In this document: one piece after another, positions 46,028-52,426 of the stretch | How the letters are laid out: each line of letters opens with the position of its first letter | How positions within the stretch are numbered: position 1 is the first letter of the stretch | NCBI RefSeq assembly: GCF_020852615.1 | Contig: NZ_JADZAJ010000020.1 | Location: 1 to 52,426 of the forward strand | Length of the DNA stretch: 52,426 bases | Source: Nitrosomonas sp. | Lineage (GTDB): Bacteria > Pseudomonadota > Gammaproteobacteria > Burkholderiales > Nitrosomonadaceae | Direction: 5' to 3' | The notes under the pieces: generated by a model | Database searches by the model: none | What the model saw: only the letters and a program-made list of their open reading frames with translations | Told to the model about the DNA's origin: nothing | Translations under genes and position numbers: made by a program

Positions 46028-46425
46028 GCAGTTCATCAAAATAGTATGCTGTGATAGCGGACATGCTTTTTCTCAAGCCATAAAAGCGCTCGTATATTGC
46101 ATCAGGTTTCAGATTTTGCAGACAGTTGCGATCATTGTGTAACTGCCAGAACCTGTAGTTGTATTGTATTGTATAAAGGATTTTTTGTCGCTATTGCTGG
46201 TCTGGCTGATTTGACAGAGTAGCGGTTTCGGTACATCAGTCTGACTTTTCAGGTTACCCTTTGCTCTGCGGTTGTCTTGCCGCATCGTGTGCTTGTGCCG
46301 GGAGCTTTGGTATACTCCAGTGACATATGCCGTTTATCTGAATTTCCTGATCATCGACAATTTTGTCTCAGGCCATCAGGCACAGGGTTATCTACTCGGG
46401 ATGTGGAAATACTGAGAGAGGCTAC
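46028..46425 (+). promoter_or_regulatory. 398-base mreB-mreC gap with possible internal promoter
   Basis: No gene is visible. A perfect TTGACA at 46211-46216 is followed 15 bases later by TACATC, a poor -10. Another TATACT lies near 46311 but without a good -35. A triple TTGTA repeat is found near 46156-46170. The size of the gap suggests that mreC and later genes can be transcribed apart from mreB, as in other bacteria where mreB is made in excess. Confidence 0.35.
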
Positions 46426-47328
46426 ATGCAAACTTCCCCGCAGTTCTTCAAGACAGGCCCGAGTCCGCTGGCACGGCTGTTTTTTTTCGTGTTACTGTCC
46501 ATTTCCATCATGGTGGCGGATTCCCGGTCAGACTTCATTTCAGAAGTGCGGCGAATAATCGGAACGGTTATTTTTCCATTGCAGAAACTGGCGTATCTGC
46601 CTTTTTCACTGCAGGAGAGACTGGATCAGTATATTGCCGATTTTAAACTCGTGGAAGAAATTAACCACCTCAGGCGTGAGTATCTGAACAGCCGGCGTGA
46701 TTTTTTCCGGCTGCAGGCTTTGACCAGTGAGAATGAGCACTTGCGTGCACTGCTTGGGGCTGCCAGGCAAACGGAAATGCAAACCGTTCTGGCTGAAATA
46801 CTTTATACCCCGCGAGATCCGTTCAGTCGCAAGATAACCCTGGATAAGGGCAGTTCCAGGGGAATCAGGCCAGGGCAGGTTGTGATTGATGACCTCGGCG
46901 TGATCGGTCAGGTGACACAGGTTTTTCCCTGGACGTCAGAAGTGACACTGATTACCGACAAAAATTATATGGTCCCCGTGCAGATTGATCGTAACAGCTT
47001 AAAAACAGTGGTTTCCGGTGCCGGTAAAAACAGTGAACTGGAGCTGCGTTTTTTATCAATCAACACAGATATTCAGGAGGGTGATCTATTGACCACTTCC
47101 GGGATTGGTGGTGTTTACCCGGCTGGACTGCCTGTAGGGCGGGTAACTCATATTGAGTATGATCGCTCGCATAAATTTGCGCGTATTATATGCATCCCCG
47201 TAGCGGGAGTAGATCGTCATAGACAAGTGCTTATCCTGATTGATTCTGCATCTGCTCCAAAAACTTCAGACAACCCCGAGTCCTATGCGCCACAGAGAAA
47301 CCGGCAAACCAAGAACCACGGGATATGA
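46426..47328 (+). CDS. mreC: Rod shape-determining protein MreC
   Basis: A 300-residue bitopic protein. Membrane segment near residues 16-32 (LARLFFFVLLSISIMVADS), then a periplasmic coiled coil (about 65-100, INHLRREYLNSRRDFFRLQ), and the double beta-barrel region with ITLDKGSSRGIRPGQVVIDD, LITDKNYMVPVQIDR and LTTSGIGGVYPAGLPVGRV. It activates PBP2-RodA from the periplasm. ATG at 46426 has GAGAGG 5 bases upstream; upstream codons in frame are not needed. The last 44 bases overlap mreD. Confidence 0.95.
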   Translation: MQTSPQFFKTGPSPLARLFFFVLLSISIMVADSRSDFISEVRRIIGTVIFPLQKLAYLPFSLQERLDQYIADFKLVEEINHLRREYLNSRRDFFRLQALTSENEHLRALLGAARQTEMQTVLAEILYTPRDPFSRKITLDKGSSRGIRPGQVVIDDLGVIGQVTQVFPWTSEVTLITDKNYMVPVQIDRNSLKTVVSGAGKNSELELRFLSINTDIQEGDLLTTSGIGGVYPAGLPVGRVTHIEYDRSHKFARIICIPVAGVDRHRQVLILIDSASAPKTSDNPESYAPQRNRQTKNHGI

Positions 47329-47836
47329 GTATGTTACCCAGGAATTTCTGCTACCTGCAAAAAAATCCCTGATTTATCTGAGTCTGCTGGCAGCTGTTTT
47401 AATTAACCTGATGCCGTTTGATAAGGTGATGCTGGCGCTGCGACCGGATTTTTTAGCGCTGATGCTGCTTTACTGGAACATCCATCAGCCGCAGCAAATG
47501 GGGTTGGGTGTTGCTTTCTTATGCGGGCTGGTAATGGATGTGATTGATACCAGTATTATGGGACAGCATGCAATTGCTTACTGCCTCATTACTTTTTTTG
47601 CGCTGGTTTTGCATCGGCGCTTACGGCTGTTTAATGCTTTTCGACAAATTCCTGCTGTCTTGTGGGTGCTTTTGCTTGGGCAGGCAGTATTATTTTTGAC
47701 CGGAATTCTGGCGGGGACTTATATTCCGGAGTGGTATCTTCTGCTTGCCAGTGTGACTGGAGCGCTATGCTGGCCTTTGCTCGTATTTTTGCTGGGGAGT
47801 TTTCGGAAGCAACGAATTGAGCCTGATGAAATATGA
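47285..47836 (+). CDS. mreD: Rod shape-determining protein MreD
   Basis: A 183-residue membrane protein with about 5-6 hydrophobic segments (SLIYLSLLAAVLINLMPF, FLALMLLYWN, GLGVAFLCGLVMDVID, AIAYCLITFFALVLHRRL and others). The MreD stretch RPDFLALMLLYWNIHQP followed by GLVMDVIDTSIMGQHA is typical. The start is ATG 47285, inside the end of mreC, because no later start fits. Its stop overlaps the mrdA start (ATGA), so mreC-mreD-mrdA are tightly coupled. Confidence 0.93.
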   Translation: MRHRETGKPRTTGYEYVTQEFLLPAKKSLIYLSLLAAVLINLMPFDKVMLALRPDFLALMLLYWNIHQPQQMGLGVAFLCGLVMDVIDTSIMGQHAIAYCLITFFALVLHRRLRLFNAFRQIPAVLWVLLLGQAVLFLTGILAGTYIPEWYLLLASVTGALCWPLLVFLLGSFRKQRIEPDEI

Positions 47837-49710
47837 ATGAAATTGTTGAGTTGCGTGATCATACACAGGAAATTCGATCTTTTCGTATCAGGCTGGCTAT
47901 TTGTGCAGTTGTCGTTGTGGTTTTGTTTGTTTTATTGTTCAGCCGCTTTTTTTATTTGCAGGTATTGCAAAGCGAGCACTATACGACGCTTGCAGAAGCA
48001 AATCGTATTGCTATCCAGCCGTTGACGCCTAACCGCGGGCTCATATTCGATCGTAACGGAGAAATCCTGGCGCAAAACTACACGGCATACACGCTGGAAA
48101 TTATTCCTGATCAGGTTAAAAACCTTGGATCGGCTATTGATGAACTGGCAACAGTGATTGAAATTACTCCGGAGGATCGTCAGCGTTTTAATAAATTAAA
48201 ACGGGAAAGTACGCGATTTAAAAGTTTGCCTATACGTTCCCGCTTAACAGAGATTGAGGTAGCTCGTTTTGCAGAGAATCAGTATCGTTTTCCCGGGATG
48301 GATATTAAGGCTTACCCACTCAGGCATTATCCGAAAGGAGAGTTGATTTCTCATGTGATTGGCTACATTGGTCGGATCAATGACAGAGATCTGGAACAGC
48401 TGGAAGCGGATAAACGGCTGAAAAATTACCGTGGCTCTACACATATCGGGCGTATTGGTGTTGAAAAAAGCTATGAGGGTGCTTTGCATGGGCAGACGGG
48501 TTTTGAGCAGGTTGAAACTGATGCAGTTGGCCGTTCTGTACGAACTTTGTCCCGTGTGGCTCCTGTGGCCGGGAACGATCTTACGCTTTCTCTCGATATT
48601 GGATTGCAGCAGGCGGCGGTACAGGCTTTCGGAGATTATCGCGGCGCCCTGGTTGCGCTGGATCCAACCAGTGGCGAAATCCTTGCGTTTGTCAGTAAGC
48701 CGGGTTTTGACCCCAATCTGTTTGTAGATGGCATTGATCATGCTAACTGGCGCTTGCTTAATGAGTCCATTGATCGCCCGTTGAATAATCGCGCATTGCG
48801 TGGGGTGTACCCCCCGGGCTCCACTTTTAAGCCATTTATGGCGCTGGCCGGGCTGGAGCTGGGGAAGCGCTCTATTCGTTATTCATTCAGTGACCCGGGG
48901 TTTTTTAGTTTGCCCGGCAGTTCGCACCGTTTTCGTGATTGGAAACCGGGAGGGCATGGCTGGGTGGATCTGCATAAATCTCTGGTTATTTCATGTGATA
49001 CCTACTATTACATGCTTGCGCATGATCTGGGGATAACCAATATTCATAATTTTATTGGACAGTTTGGTTTTGGTAAGGAGACCGGTATTGATATTCCCGG
49101 AGAAGCTACCGGGTTACTACCATCACCGGAGTGGAAGAAAAAGCGGTTCAAACAGAACTGGCTGCCAGGCGACACCATTTCGGTGGGCATTGGCCAGGGG
49201 TTTAATCTGGCTACACCACTGCAGCTGACTTTTGCCATGATGCTGCTGGCAAATGACGGCAAGGCCTATAGACCGCATTTCGTTAAGCAGCAGGTGGATC
49301 ATTACAAGGGGCTTGTCGAGGATAGTTCTGCAGAAGAAATGTATCGGCTTAATGTGAAGCAGGAATATCTGGATTATGTTAAGCGTGCGTTGGCTGATGT
49401 TACTCGTCCTGGTGGCACGGCTTCACGTGCAGGTGCTAACGCTGCTTATACTTTTGCTGGCAAGACCGGTACATCTCAGGTGGTTAATATCAAACAGGGC
49501 GAACGTTATAATGCCAGTAGAATCAATGAACGACACCGGGATCATGCTCTGTTTACGGCTTTTGCGCCCGTAGAGAATCCCAGGATCGTTCTGACGGTTC
49601 TGGTTGAAAACAGCGGATCAGGAGGTTCGACCGCAGCACCGATAGCTCGTAAGGTGCTGGATTATTTTTTTCTTGGGAAAATGCCGGAGTCTGCTGAAAA
49701 AGCAGGGTAG
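47833..49710 (+). CDS. mrdA: Penicillin-binding protein 2 (elongation-specific transpeptidase)
   Basis: A 625-residue class B PBP. One N-terminal membrane segment (about 22-45), the dimerisation/pedestal domain with NRIAIQPLTPNRGLIFDRNG and HVIGYIGRIN, then the transpeptidase domain. The catalytic motif SxxK is in YPPGSTFKPFM, SxN-type in VISCDTYYYMLA (SCD), and KTG in AGKTGTSQVV. It crosslinks peptidoglycan during elongation with RodA as glycan polymerase. Length fits the family. rodA begins 109 bases downstream. Confidence 0.97.
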   Translation: MNEIVELRDHTQEIRSFRIRLAICAVVVVVLFVLLFSRFFYLQVLQSEHYTTLAEANRIAIQPLTPNRGLIFDRNGEILAQNYTAYTLEIIPDQVKNLGSAIDELATVIEITPEDRQRFNKLKRESTRFKSLPIRSRLTEIEVARFAENQYRFPGMDIKAYPLRHYPKGELISHVIGYIGRINDRDLEQLEADKRLKNYRGSTHIGRIGVEKSYEGALHGQTGFEQVETDAVGRSVRTLSRVAPVAGNDLTLSLDIGLQQAAVQAFGDYRGALVALDPTSGEILAFVSKPGFDPNLFVDGIDHANWRLLNESIDRPLNNRALRGVYPPGSTFKPFMALAGLELGKRSIRYSFSDPGFFSLPGSSHRFRDWKPGGHGWVDLHKSLVISCDTYYYMLAHDLGITNIHNFIGQFGFGKETGIDIPGEATGLLPSPEWKKKRFKQNWLPGDTISVGIGQGFNLATPLQLTFAMMLLANDGKAYRPHFVKQQVDHYKGLVEDSSAEEMYRLNVKQEYLDYVKRALADVTRPGGTASRAGANAAYTFAGKTGTSQVVNIKQGERYNASRINERHRDHALFTAFAPVENPRIVLTVLVENSGSGGSTAAPIARKVLDYFFLGKMPESAEKAG

Positions 49711-49819
49711 GGTATAAGCTGTTTCCGGAAAGATCTGATTGGCGATATAAAAAGGTTGCTGCTTTATGGCTGTTGTAAATTTCGGAAAGCCGCTGTGAAT
49801 TTTAGGATCCCGGCATAAT

Positions 49820-50929
49820 ATGAGCTCCCCGGATATTAGAAAAATATGGCATTACCTCGTTCGCTATATTGATAATTTCTTGCTTGCCGGGATTTTTCTG
49901 CTTATGTTGACCGGCCTGATAGTGCTTTACAGTGCTGCCGGCGGGAGCCATGCCAGAGTAATCAGTCAGCTGATCAATATGGTGATTGCATGTGTGGTGA
50001 TGTGGACGGTGGCCAACATCCCGCCTCAGCAGATTATGCGGTTAGCCTTGCCGGTTTACGTGCTGGGTATTATTTTGCTGGTTGCTGTGGCGTTATTTGG
50101 TGAGATCCAGAATGGCGCACGCCGCTGGCTGAACCTCGGATTTGTGCATGTTCAACCTTCCGAGTTACTCAAGATTGCGGTGCCGCTCATGATGGCGTGG
50201 TATTTTGATAAAGCACATATTACATTGCGCTGGCGTGATTATGTCGTTGCAGCGCTGATTTTACTGCTTCCGGTTTTGTTAATTATACGTCAACCTGATT
50301 TAGGGACTGCTCTGCTTATCCTGATCAGCGGTTTTTATGTAATTTTCCTGGCGGGATTGCCATGGCGGATTCTGGCTGGTTTGGTTGTGGCAGCAGCAGT
50401 GAGTATGCCATTGCTCTGGAATTTTGGCATGCATGACTATCAGCGCAAGCGAATTATGACCATGCTGGATCCGTCACAAGATGCTTTGGGAGCTGGTTAT
50501 CATACGATACAATCCAGCATCGCTATCGGGTCAGGGGGAATTTCAGGCAAGGGGTGGTTGAAAGGTACTCAATCTCAGCTTGATTTTCTGCCGGAGCCCA
50601 GTACAGATTTTATTTTCTCGGTATTTTCAGAAGAATTCGGGCTGATAGGTAACAGTTTGTTGTTGTCACTTTATCTGATAGTAATCGGGCGCTGCCTGGT
50701 AATCACGACAAAGGCTCCAACACGATTTGCAAGGCTGGTCGCTGGGTCGATCAGTTTGACCCTTTTCACTTATGTATTTGTCAACATGGGCATGGTAAGT
50801 GGTATTTTGCCTGTTGTTGGCATACCACTTCCACTCATCAGTTATGGCGGCACTTCCATGGTTACCATATTGCTGGGATTTGGAATTCTGATGAGTATTC
50901 ATACCCATCCCAAACTTGTTAAAACATAA
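49820..50929 (+). CDS. rodA: Rod shape-determining protein RodA (SEDS glycosyltransferase)
   Basis: A 369-residue SEDS protein with about 10 membrane segments. Family marks are ARRWLNLGFVHVQPSELLKIA, IRQPDLGTALLILISGFYV, the loop GAGYHTIQSSIAIGSGGISGKGW, STDFIFSVFSEEFG and GIPLPLISYGGTSMV near the end. It polymerises lipid II into glycan strands with PBP2. The start is ATG at 49820 (MSSPDIRKIW); its ribosome site is weak. rlpA starts 4 bases after its stop. Confidence 0.97.
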   Translation: MSSPDIRKIWHYLVRYIDNFLLAGIFLLMLTGLIVLYSAAGGSHARVISQLINMVIACVVMWTVANIPPQQIMRLALPVYVLGIILLVAVALFGEIQNGARRWLNLGFVHVQPSELLKIAVPLMMAWYFDKAHITLRWRDYVVAALILLLPVLLIIRQPDLGTALLILISGFYVIFLAGLPWRILAGLVVAAAVSMPLLWNFGMHDYQRKRIMTMLDPSQDALGAGYHTIQSSIAIGSGGISGKGWLKGTQSQLDFLPEPSTDFIFSVFSEEFGLIGNSLLLSLYLIVIGRCLVITTKAPTRFARLVAGSISLTLFTYVFVNMGMVSGILPVVGIPLPLISYGGTSMVTILLGFGILMSIHTHPKLVKT

Positions 50930-50933
50930 CAAT

Positions 50934-51851
50934 ATGAAAATAAACTTTAATTATGGTTTTTCAGCTGCGAGCAGGGATTCGTTGTTTTTCCTTTTAGCTG
51001 TCGTAACGATATTCATCGTTTCTGCCTGCAGCAATACTCCGCGACTGGGTCAATCATCAACACATTCACATGCCAGAGCAGGGGGAGGGTACTATCTGGA
51101 TGATGGCCCGGAGCAAAATCCTCCTTCAAATCTGGATTCTGTTCCTGATGCAATTCCCCGTATAGAGCCGCTGAAAACCGCGGCAATGCGTCCCTATATA
51201 GCACTGGGAAAAACCTATACGCCTATGACAGCCCTAAGACCTTATAAGGCTCGCGGTCATGCTTCATGGTACGGTAAGCGGTATCACGGCAAACGTACTT
51301 CTTCAGGCGAAGTTTATGATATGTATACCATGACTGCAGCCCATCCAACCCTGCCCATACCAAGTTACGCGCGTGTTACAAATCTACAGAATGGGAATTC
51401 TGTTGTTGTGCGTATCAATGACCGGGGGCCTTTTCTGGGGAATCGTCTGATTGATCTGTCTTATGTGGCAGCGCATAAGCTTGGTGTTCTGGCAAACGGC
51501 AGTGCCCAGGTAGAGGTTGAAAGTATCATTCCGGATCGTTTCAGCAGCACTGGTAATGCTCTCACACAGGTGGAATCCAGGGCTGAACCGGGATCAGCTT
51601 CCGGTGAGGATAAGGGAGATTTTTATTTGCAGCTCGCGGCGTTTGGATCAGCATATAACGCACAGTCTTATCTGATGCGGCTGAAGTCGGCATTGCCTTC
51701 AATAACCCAGCAGGTTCGTATTAACCAAACAAGCGGGCTCCATAAAATCCTTATTGGCCCTTTCTCCGATCGCGAAGCAGCGGGCCGGACAGCAAGTATC
51801 ATTACAGCTTCCGGTTCTCCGGAGCCGATATTGGTACAAAAAAATTACTAA
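50934..51851 (+). CDS. rlpA: Septal ring lytic transglycosylase RlpA (lipoprotein with SPOR domain)
   Basis: A 305-residue lipoprotein with lipobox IVSAC near residue 31. The RlpA double-psi beta-barrel is at about residues 110-205: GHASWYGKRYHGKRTSSGE, YTMTAAHPTLPIPS, VVVRINDRGPF with the catalytic-type aspartate, and RLIDLSYVAAHKLG. A SPOR domain (about 225-300, FYLQLAAFGSAYNAQSYLMR) binds denuded glycan at division sites. It probably cuts naked glycan strands. It starts at ATG 50934, and it ends the mre-mrd cluster. Confidence 0.93.
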   Translation: MKINFNYGFSAASRDSLFFLLAVVTIFIVSACSNTPRLGQSSTHSHARAGGGYYLDDGPEQNPPSNLDSVPDAIPRIEPLKTAAMRPYIALGKTYTPMTALRPYKARGHASWYGKRYHGKRTSSGEVYDMYTMTAAHPTLPIPSYARVTNLQNGNSVVVRINDRGPFLGNRLIDLSYVAAHKLGVLANGSAQVEVESIIPDRFSSTGNALTQVESRAEPGSASGEDKGDFYLQLAAFGSAYNAQSYLMRLKSALPSITQQVRINQTSGLHKILIGPFSDREAAGRTASIITASGSPEPILVQKNY

Positions 51852-52299
51852 CTCTGTTGCCCAATTCAATTTTACATTATTGAAAATAGAGCAATATTGC
51901 AGTACGAGGGGGTTATTCGAAAATAAATAATCTGCCTGTTTTTGCAGGATCAGACGGCTTGGTGTGTATGTGTTTCTTCATTCGGTGTGGTTTTGCCAAG
52001 ATCCCGTCCTGCGGCAGCCAAGCTGTTTTCTTATCGTACTGTTAGTAATCAGCGTGAAAACTGATTAGAAAATTGAGAGGAGCAATACCAAAATTGACCT
52101 CCGTGGGCGTGTCACCATTGGTTTTTGGATGGAGCGGCCCGGTCAGCATAGAAACACCGGTAACCTTCGTATCTTAATCTGCCCTGCAATCTATCAAGAA
52201 GTACCTCAATGCTCAGACTGGCCCGGCCTGCTGGCTGGCCGAGCGTTCTACTTTGCCTGAGAACCTGTATGTACAACCCGATTTATATCTTTGAGAAAC

Positions 52300-52326
52300 A
52301 TTAACCATGATTTCGGGATGGTTAAT
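52300..52326. terminator. Nine-pair hairpin near window end
   Basis: ATTAACCAT (52300-52308) pairs perfectly with ATGGTTAAT (52318-52326) around a 9-base loop. An AT-rich stretch TATTATAAAG follows on the plus strand. It could be a weak terminator or an operator-like palindrome. Confidence 0.4.
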
Positions 52327-52354
52327 TATTATAAAGTTGTGTGTATAGGTTGCT

Positions 52355-52376
52355 GGGGGTAGTGAGGGGGTAGTGA
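52355..52376 (+). repeat. Tandem 11-base repeat GGGGGTAGTGA x2
   Basis: Two perfect head-to-tail copies at 52355-52365 and 52366-52376. Both begin with five G, and a further GGGG lies at about 52407-52410. No gene is near inside the window. Confidence 0.7.
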
Positions 52377-52426
52377 TTTTGGTAACCGATTGATTTTTTG
52401 GTATCTGGGGTCTGGTATGGTATTGA

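Larger units (their letters stand above)
51852..52426. other. Terminal 575 bases, no convincing gene
   Basis: Only short open frames are found on both strands and none resembles a known protein. Visible structures are TTCAAT-N8-ATTGAA just after rlpA (51867-51886), a GGAG/CTCC-bounded hairpin near 52079-52101, the 9-pair hairpin at 52300-52326, and a tandem 11-base repeat at 52355-52376. The region may hold the promoter of a gene outside the window. Confidence 0.5.

Noticed and set aside
52093..52180. Short open frames on both strands near 52080-52180
   Set aside because: About 27-35 codons each, without ribosome sites or recognisable residues; insufficient to call a gene.

Overview
The window reads as chromosomal DNA of a motile, denitrification-capable betaproteobacterium. 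The norCBQD nitric oxide reductase set, a PTS reduced to an EIIA-HPr-EI phosphorelay, GatCAB, the metX-metW pair and type IV pilus genes together suggest the Nitrosomonadaceae (Nitrosomonas-like). This placement comes from gene content and protein resemblance only. I saw no rRNA, tRNA, CRISPR array, integrase or transposase; almost all of the window is core genome.

Layout. 1-3521: norCBQD on the minus strand, with norD cut by the window edge. 3748-7280: a secreted RNase T2, a membrane-anchored glutamate synthase-like flavoprotein, and nadC. 7333-19433: a flagellar block. fliFGHIJK lies on the minus strand; facing away from it is a plus-strand run fleS-fleR-fliE-ycgR; beyond a two-way terminator follows a minus-strand pair made of an FlhB C-terminal-domain homologue and a second FliK-like protein. 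19548-24823: mutL on the minus strand, then rpiA, phoU and ppx on the plus strand. 24827-31555: minor pilin/PilY1 operon fimT-pilV-pilW-pilX-pilY1-pilE (minus). 31737-34364: PTS relay. 34440-36223: metX-metW. 36275-41271: accessory stretch with a periplasmic amidohydrolase carrying a histidine-rich insert, a decayed TonB-dependent receptor end, ampG, a small heat-shock protein and a tiny lipoprotein. 41474-44805: gatCAB (minus). 44966-51851: the rod-shape cluster mreBCD-mrdA-rodA-rlpA. The last 575 bases hold no convincing gene.

How the genes fit together. NorCB reduces NO with NorQ/NorD as maturation factors. FleS/FleR probably drive sigma-54 flagellar genes, and YcgR couples c-di-GMP to the motor. 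HPr keeps Ser46 as well as His15, so the PTS looks regulatory, since no sugar permease is visible. MreBCD, PBP2, RodA and RlpA build and remodel the lateral wall, and AmpG recycles wall fragments.

The most unusual signals lie between genes. Three stretches show multi-segment complementary pairing: 21472-21536 (nested stems between mutL and rpiA), 40911-41024 (three-way-junction fold with an alternative pairing, upstream of the small lipoprotein) and 41298-41378 (mutually exclusive or pseudoknot pairing, downstream of it). These are candidate structured RNAs. Other points of interest are the FlhB-C/FliK2 couplet, the histidine-rich amidohydrolase and the TonB receptor remnant. All pairings were found by eye; no folding energies or database searches were run.
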